Under the pieces are notes generated by a model, which was not told where the DNA came from, made no database searches, and was given only the letters and a program-made list of their open reading frames with translations. 64,000 bases of DNA from Rhizobium terricola (GTDB lineage Bacteria > Pseudomonadota > Alphaproteobacteria > Rhizobiales > Rhizobiaceae): the NCBI RefSeq assembly GCF_012927355.1, contig NZ_JABBGK010000001.1, positions 986,649 through 1,050,648 on the forward strand. Reading direction: 5' to 3'. Below are positions 16,367-25,434 of this stretch, piece by piece (the first letter of the stretch is position 1; every line of letters begins with the position of its first letter). The translations under genes and the position numbers were made by a program.

Positions 16367-17329
16367 TCAGCGGGCGTAAGCTTCCTGCATGCGCTTCAAC
16401 TCGCCGATGCGGGCCTTCGCTTCCTCGTAGCCACGCTCGATTGCTTCTCCCGCCTTGTGGAATTCCGAAAGGCCGATCTCGTTGACACGGGGATGCAACG
16501 CCAGATCCGGAGGATCGCCGGCGAGGCGGGCGCGCGAAATCCGGTCCTGGATGATGTTGAAGGCCTGCACCATGACGCCGGTGAGGCCGATCTTGTTGGG
16601 ATCCTTCGGCGCTTCGGCGCTTGACCCGTCGCGCAGTTCGCCCGCTCGGTGCTTGACGACTGCGGAACGCCCGAAGACGTCGTAATGCAGGTTCACGGCC
16701 ATGACCAGCGGCTGTTCGTAGGCGCGGCAGACGGAAACCGGCACCGGATTGACGAGCGCGCCGTCGATCAGCGAGCGGTTGTTGCATTTCACCGGCTCGA
16801 AAATGCCGGGAAGGGCGTAGGATGCGCGCAGCGCCGTGATCAGGTGCCCCCCGTCGATCCAGACTTCATGGCCACTGTTCAACTCGGATGCCACTGCCAC
16901 GAAGGGCTTGGGCAGATCCTCGATCATCAGACCCTGCAGGTGTTCCTGCATGCGCTTGGTAAGCCGCATGCCGCCGAGCAATCCGCCGCCGCCGATCGTC
17001 AGATCGAGCAGCGAGGCAATGCGGCGCATGGTGAGCGAGCGGGCAAAGACTTCCAGTTCGTCGAGCTTTCCGGCGAGATAACAGCCGCCGACAAGCGCGC
17101 CGATCGAGGTTCCGGCGATCATGCCGACTTCGATCTCTGCCTCGTCGAGAGCGCGCAATACACCGATATGGGCCCAGCCACGGGCGGCGCCGCCACCAAG
17201 CGCCAACGCGATCTTGGTCTTCTTCGGTTTTTCAGGTTCTTTTTCGGGCGGCAGGCCGATCACCGGCGTGTTCTCCGCAGGCTGCAACGATTTGGCCGAC
17301 GCAGCATTCTTCAGACTCCAGTTCAGCAT
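16367..17329 (-). CDS. Patatin-like phospholipase, RssA type
   Basis: A 320-residue patatin hydrolase. The oxyanion loop GGGAARG, the nucleophile Ser75 in GTSIG and the partner Asp189 in DGALVNP are all present, so it is probably an active serine lipase or acyl hydrolase. Its charged N-terminus (EKEPEKPKKTK) precedes the domain. RssA relatives are cytoplasmic or membrane-associated and their physiological substrates are poorly known. Start chosen at ATG 17329; a TTG at 17356 is in frame but has a ribosome site only two bases away. It is convergent with the CBS gene and its upstream side abuts hisI. Confidence 0.87.
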   Translation of the reverse strand: MLNWSLKNAASAKSLQPAENTPVIGLPPEKEPEKPKKTKIALALGGGAARGWAHIGVLRALDEAEIEVGMIAGTSIGALVGGCYLAGKLDELEVFARSLTMRRIASLLDLTIGGGGLLGGMRLTKRMQEHLQGLMIEDLPKPFVAVASELNSGHEVWIDGGHLITALRASYALPGIFEPVKCNNRSLIDGALVNPVPVSVCRAYEQPLVMAVNLHYDVFGRSAVVKHRAGELRDGSSAEAPKDPNKIGLTGVMVQAFNIIQDRISRARLAGDPPDLALHPRVNEIGLSEFHKAGEAIERGYEEAKARIGELKRMQEAYAR

Positions 17330-17439
17330 CTCCGCAACACCCTTATGGCTGAACAACTCCCAGAGCTCATTTAGCGCACTGGATGTTTACCCATTCGTTA
17401 AGTGGCCGGACGGAGATGTCCGAAAGTGGGCCGTCCTGC

Positions 17440-17895
17440 CTATTTGCCGTCGCCGTAAACCGTATCCGGATCAAAATGCCGGTGGTCGTCGGTGATTGCA
17501 AGCACCGCTTGGCCGTCCTTGAGTTCGACGGTTCTGTAGAAGCAGGAGCGGCGGCCGGTGTGGCAGGTTGCATCGTGGCCGGCGACCTCGACCTTCAGCC
17601 AGACGGCATCCTGGTCGCAATCGGTGCGGAACGAGCGGACGGTCTGGAGGTTGCCCGAGCTTTCGCCCTTCTTCCAGATTTTTGCGCGCGAGCGGCTGTA
17701 GTAATGGGCGATGCCGGTTTCCAGGGTGAGGGCGACGGCCTCGGCATTCATATGGGCGACCATCAGCAGTTCGCCGTCACGGGCGTCCGTCACCACGGCG
17801 GTGACGAGACCGTTGGCGTCGAACTTCGGCGTGAAGGGACCGGCGCCCTCGAGGGCGTGCTTGTCGGCAGGCGGCGGATCGAAAGCGACGGCCAT
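17440..17895 (-). CDS. hisI: Phosphoribosyl-AMP cyclohydrolase
   Basis: A 151-residue enzyme opening the purine ring of phosphoribosyl-AMP in the third step of histidine synthesis. The metal-site motifs are clear: [10 protein letters not shown] and [10 protein letters not shown], preceded by [13 protein letters not shown] and [17 protein letters not shown]. It is the single-domain HisI form, without the HisE pyrophosphohydrolase found fused in enterobacteria. Start at 17895 gives MAVAFDPPP. It follows folE on the same strand with 23 bases between, so the two are probably one transcript. Confidence 0.95.
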   Translation of the reverse strand: MAVAFDPPPADKHALEGAGPFTPKFDANGLVTAVVTDARDGELLMVAHMNAEAVALTLETGIAHYYSRSRAKIWKKGESSGNLQTVRSFRTDCDQDAVWLKVEVAGHDATCHTGRRSCFYRTVELKDGQAVLAITDDHRHFDPDTVYGDGK

Positions 17896-17918
17896 CGGGT
17901 TTTCCGTTCGGTAAAGCG

Positions 17919-18524
17919 TCAGCGGCCGCGGACCATCGACATGAAGCGCGCCTGTTCGGCGGCGTTGTCCTTGAACCGGCCGGTGAAGGTGGTGGTGAGG
18001 GTGGTGGAGCCCGATTTCTGGACGCCGCGCATGGCCATGCACATGTGCTCGGCCTCGATGAAGACTGCGACGCCCTTCGGGCTCAGGCTCTCGTCGATCG
18101 CGGCGGCGATCTGCGCGGTCATGGCTTCCTGCGTCTGGAGACGGCGACCGAAGACTTCGACGACGCGGGCGATCTTGGACAATCCGAGCACACGGCCGTC
18201 AGGCAGATAGGCGACATGCGCCTTGCCGATGACGGGAAGCATGTGGTGTTCGCAATGGGAGAAGAACGGGATGTCGCGCACGAGGACGATGTCGTCATAG
18301 CCGGCAACCTCCTCGAAGGTGGTGCCCAGCACCTCCTCGATATCGGCGTCATAACCGGAGAAAAGTTCTCGATAGGCCTTGGCTACGCGCTTCGGAGTGT
18401 CGAGCAGGCCCTCGCGGTCCGGGTCGTCGCCGGCCCAGCGCAGAAGTACGCGGACTGCGTCTTCGGCTTCCTCGCGGCTCGGTCGCTGGTCGACGGGGGC
18501 GAGTTTGTTCACGATGGCATCCAT
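17919..18524 (-). CDS. folE: GTP cyclohydrolase I
   Basis: A 201-residue enzyme turning GTP into dihydroneopterin triphosphate, the first step of folate synthesis. It has the zinc and active-site motifs [34 protein letters not shown] and [12 protein letters not shown]. Start chosen at ATG 18524 (MDAIVNK) with GGGAGG eight bases before; the frame is open further to 18677 and another ATG lies at 18602. hisI follows on the same strand. The upstream region is shared with the divergent Fe-S scaffold gene. Confidence 0.95.
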   Translation of the reverse strand: MDAIVNKLAPVDQRPSREEAEDAVRVLLRWAGDDPDREGLLDTPKRVAKAYRELFSGYDADIEEVLGTTFEEVAGYDDIVLVRDIPFFSHCEHHMLPVIGKAHVAYLPDGRVLGLSKIARVVEVFGRRLQTQEAMTAQIAAAIDESLSPKGVAVFIEAEHMCMAMRGVQKSGSTTLTTTFTGRFKDNAAEQARFMSMVRGR

Positions 18525-18660
18525 TCTGGTGGCCTCCCGGTCCTTCGGGTCGCGGACCGACTGTTTGGCTTTTTCCGCCTGTAAATGCGTAACTTGGGTC
18601 ATCTTGGCAAGCCCGTTCTTGCGATTGTCGATCCGACGAGGGGGATTGCCCTTGTTTTGT

Positions 18661-18709
18661 TTGGACCGAATTCTCAACTCTCATATAATAGCGTTTCACC
18701 GAGTGTGAA
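18661..18709 (+). promoter_or_regulatory. Promoter with overlapping inverted repeat, Fe-S scaffold gene
   Basis: TTGGAC (18661-18666), 17 bases and a perfect TATAAT (18684-18689) point toward the Fe-S scaffold gene at 18802. Just after the -10, TTCAC-CGAGT-GTGAA (18695-18709) is an inverted repeat around the expected transcript start, a possible operator. On the other strand the same block gives TATTAT toward folE. The promoter is inferred from sequence only. Confidence 0.45.
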
Positions 18710-18801
18710 GGAACGACGGCGCTACACAGTGTTGCGTTTACGGCGACAATCCGGCCGCAAGATTCTGCGTATGCACCGTTTGGGAGAGTGCCAGAGCGAT
18801 C

Positions 18802-19251
18802 ATGGACGACATCTACAATTCGCGAATTCTAGAATTTGCCGGCAATATCGAGCGTAGCGGCCGGCTTGCCGATGCGGATGCGAGCGCGGAGAAGCACTCG
18901 AAGCTCTGCGGGTCGCGGGTCAAGGTCTATATCAAGATGGCCGACGGCCGCGTCAGCGATTTTGCCCATGAGGTCAAGGCCTGCGCCCTCGGCCAGGCCT
19001 CGTCCTCCATCATGGCCCGGCACGTGGTCGGAGCCACCGGGGCTGAGATCCGGCAGGCGCGTCTGGACATGCTCGCCATGCTGAAGGAGGGAGGCGAGGG
19101 GCCGACGGGTCGGTTCGAGGACATGCGGTTCCTGAAGCCGGTCAAGGACTACAAGGCGCGCCACGCGTCTACCATGCTCACCTTCGACGCGGTGGTCGAT
19201 TGTCTCGACCAGATCGAGGCAAGAAGCCCGGCAGTCGCCGTGGCGGGTTGA
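18802..19251 (+). CDS. NifU-like iron-sulfur cluster scaffold protein
   Basis: A 149-residue protein of the NifU N-terminal/IscU-like family in the rhizobial form. Conserved elements include NSRILEFAGNI, HSKLCGSRVKVYIK (first Cys, about 36) and KACALGQASSSIMA (second Cys, about 61). These resemble the cysteines that hold a transient Fe-S cluster. The third IscU Cys is present near residue 134 (VVDCLDQI). It is probably a scaffold or carrier, with no sulfurase nearby. It ends 1 base before yidD and is likely co-transcribed. Confidence 0.8.
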   Translation: MDDIYNSRILEFAGNIERSGRLADADASAEKHSKLCGSRVKVYIKMADGRVSDFAHEVKACALGQASSSIMARHVVGATGAEIRQARLDMLAMLKEGGEGPTGRFEDMRFLKPVKDYKARHASTMLTFDAVVDCLDQIEARSPAVAVAG

Positions 19252-19252
19252 G

Positions 19253-19618
19253 ATGTGCGACGCGCCCGGATGCGGGCATCAGAATGATCCGCGTCGCGTT
19301 TCGCGGTCGCGCAACTGGTCGGGGCCGTTCCGCAAGACGCCCGGACGGCTCATTGGGATGGGCTTCATCCGCCTCTATCAGTTGACCTTGTCCAGTCTCA
19401 TCGGCAATTCCTGCCGCCACATGCCGACCTGTTCGGAATACGGCTATGAGGCGATCGCGCGGCATGGTCTGTGGTCGGGTGGTTGGCTCACGCTGTTTCG
19501 GGTAGGCCGCTGCGGGCCGGGGGGCACCTGGGGTGTCGATCCTGTTCCGGAGACGCTGCCCGTCAGCACCCATTGGTGGGCGCCTTGGTCCTTCTGGCGG
19601 CTCGGTCGAAGGCATTAG
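19253..19618 (+). CDS. yidD: Membrane protein insertion efficiency factor
   Basis: A 121-residue member of the YidD family, which helps YidC and Sec put proteins into the inner membrane. The family core is plain: LIRLYQLTLSS-like helix, NSCRHMPTCSEYGYEAI with its cysteines, and GGWLTLFRVGRCGPGGTWG. A basic extension of about 35 residues comes first, longer than the usual 70-90-residue protein. In many bacteria yidD sits with rpmH-rnpA-yidC; here, as in other rhizobia, it is placed after the Fe-S scaffold gene. Confidence 0.92.
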   Translation: MCDAPGCGHQNDPRRVSRSRNWSGPFRKTPGRLIGMGFIRLYQLTLSSLIGNSCRHMPTCSEYGYEAIARHGLWSGGWLTLFRVGRCGPGGTWGVDPVPETLPVSTHWWAPWSFWRLGRRH

Positions 19619-19635
19619 TCGAAGGAGCGTCAATT

Positions 19636-20055
19636 ATGCCGATGCCGATGGAGTATCGACAGGCGTCACGCGATTTTGATGCCTTCATGGAAGACCTGCG
19701 CGACACCTCGATGCTGCAGACGACGCATCAGTGCTACACGATGCTGCAGGGCGTGTTTCAGGTCTTCCGCCGGCGGCTGACGACGAAGCAGGCCCTCGCA
19801 TTCGCCGATACACTGCCGCCGGTTCTACGGGCGCTGTTCGTCAGCGACTGGGATGTCGAAGAGCCGCGCCTGCCGTTCGGCACGTTTGCGGAGATGACCC
19901 GCGAAGTCAAAGCGCTGCGTCCCGACCACAACTTCTCGACGGATACCGCGCTCAGCGACGTTGCCGCTGTGATGCGCCGCCATATCGACCTCACTGCGTT
20001 CGAAGCGGTGCTTGCGGAATTGCCGCCGGGGGCGAAGCAGTTCTGGACTGCATGA
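19636..20055 (+). CDS. DUF2267 protein
   Basis: A 139-residue protein matching DUF2267: YTMLQGVFQVFRRRLTTKQALAFADTLPPVLRALFVSDW is the core, followed by helices ending ELPPGAKQFW. It is all-helical, soluble and of unknown function; family members often occur near stress genes. The start at 19636 follows GAAGGAGCG. It lies 17 bases after yidD on the same strand and is closed by a terminator at 20114-20136, so the Fe-S scaffold, yidD and this gene probably form one transcript. Confidence 0.8.
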   Translation: MPMPMEYRQASRDFDAFMEDLRDTSMLQTTHQCYTMLQGVFQVFRRRLTTKQALAFADTLPPVLRALFVSDWDVEEPRLPFGTFAEMTREVKALRPDHNFSTDTALSDVAAVMRRHIDLTAFEAVLAELPPGAKQFWTA

Positions 20056-20113
20056 CGGGCCAACAAAACCTTTACTCACAGGCTGTTTCGGATTATCACG
20101 CGGCCCGTTGATA

Positions 20114-20136
20114 GCCGGCTGCGCCGGCCTTTTTTT
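20114..20136 (+). terminator. Rho-independent terminator after the DUF2267 gene
   Basis: GCCGGC-TGC-GCCGGC followed by CTTTTTTT. It separates the preceding operon from thrS. Confidence 0.75.
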
Positions 20137-20177
20137 ACCACCCGCATTCGTTGGCGGGACTGGATAAGGAGAAAACC

Positions 20178-22202
20178 ATGTCTGAATCCGTTTCCCTTAC
20201 ATTTCCCGATGGTTCCGTCCGTGCGTTTCCCGCCGGCACCACCGGTCGTGACGTCGCCGAATCGATCTCCAAGTCGCTCGCCAAGAAGGCCGTTGCCATC
20301 GCGCTCGACGGCGCATTGCGCGACCTTGCCGATCCGATCGAGAACGGCACCATCGAGATCGTCACTCGCACCGATCCGCGCGCGCTCGAACTGATCCGCC
20401 ACGACGCGGCGCATGTCATGGCCGAGGCCGTGCAGGAGCTCTGGCCCGGCACGCAGGTGACCATCGGCCCGGTGATCGAGAACGGCTTTTATTACGATTT
20501 CAAGCGCGTCCATCCGGACACCCGCGAGGACTGGCCCTTCACGCCCGAAGATCTTCCGAAGATCGAAAAGAAGATGAAGGAGATCATCCAGAAGAACGCC
20601 GCCTTCACCAAGGAAGTGTGGTCGCGTGACAAGGCGCGTGACGTGTTCGCGGACAAGGGCGAGGCCTACAAGGTCGAACTGGTCGATATGATCCCTGAGG
20701 GCCAGGACCTGAAGATCTACAAGCAGGGCGACTGGTTCGACCTCTGCCGTGGCCCGCATATGGCCTCGACCGGCCAGATCGGTACCGCCTTCAAGCTGAT
20801 GAAGGTGGCCGGCGCCTACTGGCGTGGCGATTCCACCCGGCCGATGCTGACCCGTATCTATGGCACCGCCTGGGCCGAGCAGGAGCAGCTCGACAACTAC
20901 CTGCATGTCCTCGCCGAGGCCGAGAAGCGCGACCATCGCAAGATCGGCCGCGAAATGGACCTCTACCACTTCCAGGAGGAAGGGCCGGGCGTGGTCTTCT
21001 GGCACGGCAAGGGCTGGCGCATGTTCCAGACGCTGTCGTCCTACATGCGTCGCCGACTGTCCGGGACCTATCAGGAAGTCAACGCGCCGCAGGTGCTCGA
21101 CAAGTCGCTGTGGGAAACCTCCGGTCACTGGGGCTGGTACCAGGAAAACATGTTCGCGGTGAAGTCCGCCCATGCCTTCACCCATCCCGACGACGAGGAA
21201 GCCGACCAGCGCGTCTTCGCGCTGAAGCCGATGAACTGCCCGGGTCACGTGCAGATCTTCAAGCATGGCCTGAAGTCCTATCGCGACATGCCCGTGCGTC
21301 TCGCCGAATTCGGCCTCGTACACCGCTACGAGGCATCGGGCGCGCTTCACGGCCTGATGCGCGTGCGTGGCTTCACGCAGGACGATGCGCACGTCTTCTG
21401 CACCGAAGAGCAGATGGCGGCGGAGTGCCTGCGCATCAACGACCTGATCCTTTCGGTCTACGAGGACTTCGGCTTCCAGGAAGTCGTGGTCAAGCTCTCG
21501 ACCCGTCCGGACAAGCGCGTCGGTTCCGACGAGCTCTGGGATCGCGCCGAGGCCGTGATGATGGAGGTTCTGAAGACCATCGAGGAACAGTCCGGCGGGC
21601 GCATCAAGACCGGCATCCTGCCGGGCGAGGGCGCTTTCTACGGTCCGAAGTTCGAATACACCCTGAAGGATGCGATCGGCCGTGACTGGCAGTGCGGCAC
21701 CACGCAGGTCGACTTCAACCTGCCCGAACGCTTCGGTGCCTTCTACATCGACCAGAATTCGGAGAAGAAGCAGCCGGTGATGATCCACCGGGCGATCTGC
21801 GGCTCGATGGAACGTTTCCTCGGCATCCTGATCGAGAACTTCGCCGGTCACATGCCGCTGTGGTTTGCGCCGACGCAGGTGGTTGTCGCGACCATTACCT
21901 CGGAGGCTGATGCCTATGGCCAGGACGTCGCCGACGCGTTGCGCGATGCGGGTCTGCAGGTCGAGACCGACTTCCGCAACGAGAAGATCAACTACAAGGT
22001 TCGCGAGCATTCGGTGACCAAGGTTCCGGTGATCATCGTCTGCGGCAAGCGGGAGGCCGAAGAGCGCACCGTCAACATTCGCCGGCTGGGTTCGCAGGAC
22101 CAGGTGTCGATGACGCTCGACGAGGCGATCTCCTCGCTGAGCTTCGAGGCAACCCCTCCGGACCAGAAGCGCCGGCTTGCCGCTCGGGCAGCAAAGGCTT
22201 GA
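20178..22202 (+). CDS. thrS: Threonine--tRNA ligase
   Basis: A 674-residue class II synthetase, normal in length. In order it has the TGS domain ([15 protein letters not shown]), the editing domain with [16 protein letters not shown], the catalytic core with zinc ligand Cys354 in [10 protein letters not shown], motif 2 ([20 protein letters not shown]) and motif 3 ([17 protein letters not shown]), and a C-terminal anticodon-binding domain. It charges tRNA-Thr and removes serine misacylation. Start at 20178 has AAGGAG upstream. It is flanked by a terminator on each side, so it forms its own unit. Confidence 0.97.
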   Translation: MSESVSLTFPDGSVRAFPAGTTGRDVAESISKSLAKKAVAIALDGALRDLADPIENGTIEIVTRTDPRALELIRHDAAHVMAEAVQELWPGTQVTIGPVIENGFYYDFKRVHPDTREDWPFTPEDLPKIEKKMKEIIQKNAAFTKEVWSRDKARDVFADKGEAYKVELVDMIPEGQDLKIYKQGDWFDLCRGPHMASTGQIGTAFKLMKVAGAYWRGDSTRPMLTRIYGTAWAEQEQLDNYLHVLAEAEKRDHRKIGREMDLYHFQEEGPGVVFWHGKGWRMFQTLSSYMRRRLSGTYQEVNAPQVLDKSLWETSGHWGWYQENMFAVKSAHAFTHPDDEEADQRVFALKPMNCPGHVQIFKHGLKSYRDMPVRLAEFGLVHRYEASGALHGLMRVRGFTQDDAHVFCTEEQMAAECLRINDLILSVYEDFGFQEVVVKLSTRPDKRVGSDELWDRAEAVMMEVLKTIEEQSGGRIKTGILPGEGAFYGPKFEYTLKDAIGRDWQCGTTQVDFNLPERFGAFYIDQNSEKKQPVMIHRAICGSMERFLGILIENFAGHMPLWFAPTQVVVATITSEADAYGQDVADALRDAGLQVETDFRNEKINYKVREHSVTKVPVIIVCGKREAEERTVNIRRLGSQDQVSMTLDEAISSLSFEATPPDQKRRLAARAAKA

Positions 22203-22213
22203 TGCACATCAAC

Positions 22214-22241
22214 GACAGGGCCGGTTCTTTCCGGCCCTGTC
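22214..22241 (+). terminator. Terminator-like hairpin after thrS
   Basis: GACAGGGCCGG pairs perfectly with CCGGCCCTGTC around TTCTTT. No T-run follows directly, so it may act with Rho or only protect the 3' end. Confidence 0.5.
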
Positions 22242-22287
22242 AGACTACTGTCATCTTGTTGTTATACGGCGATCGCCAGCGTGAAGG

Positions 22288-23166
22288 ATGACGGCGTCGA
22301 CGGCGGGGGATCAAGTGCGTTTCGAAGAACTGACCTATGCCAACGAGCGGGACCCGCGCCTCAAGCGCTGGTTCATCCGTTCGATCGAGGGATTGTCGGG
22401 CAGGGACCGTTTCGCACGCCTCTACGACATCTGGCGCAAGGACATCGTCGGCAAGACCGACCGGGTCTTTGGCAAGATGCTCGACTTGATCGACGTGACG
22501 CTGAGCGTCCAGGGCAACTGGCCTCCCTATGAACTGCCCGCGGGCCCGATCGTCATCGTTGCCAACCATCCTTTCGGCATCGGCGACGGCATTGCAGTGC
22601 TCGCCCTTGCCGAACAGCTCGGCCGACCCTTCCGCGTGCTGATCAACAACGAGCTGCTGAAGGTGCCGGAGATGGCACCCTATTCGCTTGCGGTCTCTTT
22701 CGAGGAGACCAAGGAAGCGATGGCCATCAACATGAAGACCCGCCATGAGGCAGTGCGTCTGCTGAAGGAAGGCGTGACGATCGTGGTGTTCCCCGCCGGC
22801 GGCGTTGCGACGGCCAAGAAGGGTTTCGGCCGGGCAGAAGACCTGCCGTGGAAGATCTTTCCGGCAAAACTCATCCAGTCGGCGGGAGCAAACGTCATTC
22901 CGGTGTTTTTCGAGGGGCAGAACGGCCGCCTGTTCCACATTGCCAGCAAGCTGTCGCTCACGCTGCGTATCTCGCTCCTGATTCGCGAGTTCCGGCGTCT
23001 CTCGGGCTCGACGATCACCGCGCGTCTCGGTCCCGTCATGTGCTGGGATGACCTGCGCCAGATCGGCGACCGCAAGGAACTGCTGCTCAAGCTCTATGAC
23101 GCCGTCTTCGCCATGGCGCCCGTTCGCCGCCGCAAGCGGCTCAGGAAGCTCGAACCGGCGTTATGA
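22288..23166 (+). CDS. Lysophospholipid acyltransferase family protein
   Basis: A 292-residue PlsC-type acyltransferase. The catalytic block is NHPFGIGDG with His94 and Asp100, an HX5D spacing rather than the usual HX4D; FPAGGVAT is the substrate-binding block. That spacing is seen in the hemolysin-like/ornithine-lipid-linked acyltransferases. It probably transfers an acyl group to a lyso-lipid at the inner membrane. No membrane helix is obvious, so it is likely peripheral. Whether it is an OlsA-type enzyme cannot be told from sequence alone. It is convergent with the next gene. Confidence 0.8.
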   Translation: MTASTAGDQVRFEELTYANERDPRLKRWFIRSIEGLSGRDRFARLYDIWRKDIVGKTDRVFGKMLDLIDVTLSVQGNWPPYELPAGPIVIVANHPFGIGDGIAVLALAEQLGRPFRVLINNELLKVPEMAPYSLAVSFEETKEAMAINMKTRHEAVRLLKEGVTIVVFPAGGVATAKKGFGRAEDLPWKIFPAKLIQSAGANVIPVFFEGQNGRLFHIASKLSLTLRISLLIREFRRLSGSTITARLGPVMCWDDLRQIGDRKELLLKLYDAVFAMAPVRRRKRLRKLEPAL

Positions 23167-23175
23167 GCCGGCTAC

Positions 23176-24123
23176 TCACTGCGTGAGCAGCACCTCGACA
23201 TCCGTATTGCGGCCCGCGGTGACGACAAAATCCTTCTGGTAGATCTTGTCCTTGTTGCGGGCGACGGCGGAATATTCGCCTTCGGCCAGCACCATGACCG
23301 GGAAGGCGCTGACGCTTTCGGCCACGATGTCGCCCGATGAGGTCAGGACAGACCAGGCGGTGTCGGCGATCGCCTCGCCGCCAGGTTCGGAGACGAGCTT
23401 CAGGTTGATCTGCGAGGCGCGGTGCTGGATCGTCGCTTCCGTCAGCTTGCCTGCCTCGACCTTGATGTTGGCGCGCACCACCGCATTCACGGAGCCATAT
23501 TCGGAGACGATGTGATAGGTGCCGGTGTTCAGCCTCACGATGGTATTCGGTGCGACGTCGGCGATGACGAGGCCCCGTTCGCCGTCGTCCTGGACTTCCG
23601 AGGAATAGACGTCGAACTTCAGGTCCTTCGCCGGAATTCCGGTATCGGAGCCGGAGACGGCATTCAGCACGACACCGCCGGCATCGAGCACGAGCACCTG
23701 TTTTTCGACTTCGCCCTCGCGTGGCACCATCAGCTTCTTGGTGGCGCCGGCGCGGCCGAAGGAAACGTTGACGAAATAGTCGCCGGGTTCGAGCTGGAAG
23801 TCAGCCGAACCGCCCTCGGCGCTTGCCAGCAAGGGAAGTTTGCCGTCGTCACCGGGGATCGGGCTGAAGACGCGCCAGGACAGGCCCTGCTGCATCGGTT
23901 CGCCGTCATTGGTGAGCTTGGCCTCCAGGCTCACATTGCGCACCGTCGATTGCTCGAAGGTAGCGCCGAGATTGGGCGAGAACGCATTGAGCTTCGGCAT
24001 CTTGACGGAGCTGTCGAGCTGCTTGAACGCTTTGAAGGCGTCTTCGCCGCGTGCAGGTGCAAACGCGATCACCGTCGACACCACCACGACGACGAAGCGG
24101 ACAGTGTTTTTATGGCCGTTCAT
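23176..24123 (-). CDS. Secreted beta-rich hypothetical protein
   Basis: A 315-residue protein with an N-terminal signal peptide (hydrophobic VRFVVVVVSTVIAFA, likely cut after PARG/E) and a body of repeated beta-strand segments, for example EPGDYFVNVSFG, NTGTYHIVSEYG and AEGEYSAVARN. These look like three related carboxypeptidase-regulatory or Ig-like folds with the pattern GxYxV. I do not recognise a named family. It is probably periplasmic. A GTG at 24132 is an alternative start. It is divergent from the nitroreductase gene. Confidence 0.65.
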   Translation of the reverse strand: MNGHKNTVRFVVVVVSTVIAFAPARGEDAFKAFKQLDSSVKMPKLNAFSPNLGATFEQSTVRNVSLEAKLTNDGEPMQQGLSWRVFSPIPGDDGKLPLLASAEGGSADFQLEPGDYFVNVSFGRAGATKKLMVPREGEVEKQVLVLDAGGVVLNAVSGSDTGIPAKDLKFDVYSSEVQDDGERGLVIADVAPNTIVRLNTGTYHIVSEYGSVNAVVRANIKVEAGKLTEATIQHRASQINLKLVSEPGGEAIADTAWSVLTSSGDIVAESVSAFPVMVLAEGEYSAVARNKDKIYQKDFVVTAGRNTDVEVLLTQ

Positions 24124-24232
24124 GAATGACACAACAGGTTGACTTCCTCACCAATGGCAGCAACTTCAATCCGAATGCGATGGCAATTTCAAGACGTCGC
24201 GACCGCAAGACCAGCCGTGAAAGTATTCGAAA

Positions 24233-24814
24233 ATGAAAAATGATATCAAACTCGTCGACTATCTCGCCGTTCGCCGCTCGATTCCGGCCTTCCAGATGTG
24301 CGAGCCCGGTCCGTCGACCGCCGAGATCGAGGAGATTCTCACGCTTGCCGTGCGCGTGCCTGACCATGGCAAGCTGGCGCCGTGGCGCTTCGTGGTCTAT
24401 CGCGGCGAGGAGCGGGTGAGGATCGGCGAGGCGCTTCTCGCCATGGCGCTGGAGAAGAACCCGGAGCTCTCCGAAGAGATGATCGGCGTGGAGCGCACGC
24501 GCTTCACCCGGGCGCCGGTGGTGATCGGCGTGATCAGCAAGGCCGGCCCGCATGTGAAGATCCCGGAATGGGAACAGCTGATGTCGGCGGGTGCGGTCTG
24601 CCTCAACCTGCTGATGGCCGCCAATGCCGTCGGCTACGTTTCGAACTGGCTCACCGAGTGGTTCTCCTATGACGAGCGTGCCTATCCGCTGCTCGGCGTC
24701 ATGCCGGGCGAGAAGGTCGCGGGCTTCATCCATGTCGGTTCGACCACTTTCCCCGCCACGGAGCGCCCGCGTCCGGCGCTTGCCGACGTGGTCACCTGGG
24801 TCGGCGAGGCCTGA
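24233..24814 (+). CDS. Nitroreductase family protein
   Basis: A 193-residue FMN-dependent oxidoreductase. It has RRSIPAFQ at the FMN phosphate end, [16 protein letters not shown], a central [19 protein letters not shown] helix and a C-terminal IHVGS strand, as in the YdjA-like small nitroreductases. It reduces quinones, nitro compounds or similar with NAD(P)H; the natural substrate is unknown. Its stop overlaps the ATG of the flavin reductase gene (TGATG), so the two flavin enzymes are coupled. Confidence 0.88.
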   Translation: MKNDIKLVDYLAVRRSIPAFQMCEPGPSTAEIEEILTLAVRVPDHGKLAPWRFVVYRGEERVRIGEALLAMALEKNPELSEEMIGVERTRFTRAPVVIGVISKAGPHVKIPEWEQLMSAGAVCLNLLMAANAVGYVSNWLTEWFSYDERAYPLLGVMPGEKVAGFIHVGSTTFPATERPRPALADVVTWVGEA

Positions 24815-25434
24815 TGTTCTACGAGACGCGCGACAATCGCCACGGGTTGGCGCATGATCCGTTCAAGGCGATCGTCGCGCCGCGTCCGATCGGATGGATC
24901 GGCACGAAGGGCAGGGACGGTTCGTTCAACCTGTCGCCCTATTCCTTCTTCAACGCCGTCAGTGATCATCCCAAGATCGTGATGTTCTCGTCGAGCGGTC
25001 GCAAGGACACGCTGCGCAATGCCGAAGAGACCGGCGCGTTCACGACGAACTTCGTCAGCGCCGATCTGCTTTTGCAGATGAACGCGTCCTCCGTGGCCGT
25101 GCCCTACGGTACCGACGAATTCGAGATTGCCGGCGTGACGCGTTTGTCCGGACGGCTGGTCGAGGCGCCCTATGTCGGGGAGGCCTGTGTGGTGCTCGAA
25201 TGCCGGGTCACCGAGATCCACACGCTGAAGACCATCGAGGGAGAGCCGTCCGACAGTCACGCGGTGTTCGGGCAGGTGGTCGGCATTCACATCGACGAAA
25301 GGGTCATCCGGGAAGGTCGCTTCGACGCGGGCCTGGCACGGCCGGTCACGCGGATGGGCTACATGGACTATGCGGAGATCCAGCCGGTCTTTGAACTTCT
25401 GCGTCCCAAGGCACCCGTGCGCGATCAGGAATAG
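24814..25434 (+). CDS. Flavin reductase family protein
   Basis: A 206-residue protein of the flavin-reductase-like/flavoredoxin family. Motifs are VAPRPIGWIGTKGRDG, NLSPYSFFNAVS, GRKDTLRNAEETGAFTTNFV and, late, FGQVVGIHIDERV. It binds FMN and may pass electrons to a partner. The coupling to the nitroreductase gene suggests they serve one small redox module. Its last 10 bases overlap the 3' end of the opposing CitE-like gene. Confidence 0.88.
   Translation: MFYETRDNRHGLAHDPFKAIVAPRPIGWIGTKGRDGSFNLSPYSFFNAVSDHPKIVMFSSSGRKDTLRNAEETGAFTTNFVSADLLLQMNASSVAVPYGTDEFEIAGVTRLSGRLVEAPYVGEACVVLECRVTEIHTLKTIEGEPSDSHAVFGQVVGIHIDERVIREGRFDAGLARPVTRMGYMDYAEIQPVFELLRPKAPVRDQE

Noticed and set aside
20076..22010. 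A 644-codon open frame on the minus strand opposite thrS
   Set aside because: It mirrors thrS in a GC-rich genome, has no family likeness and no ribosome site; it is a shadow of a certain gene.
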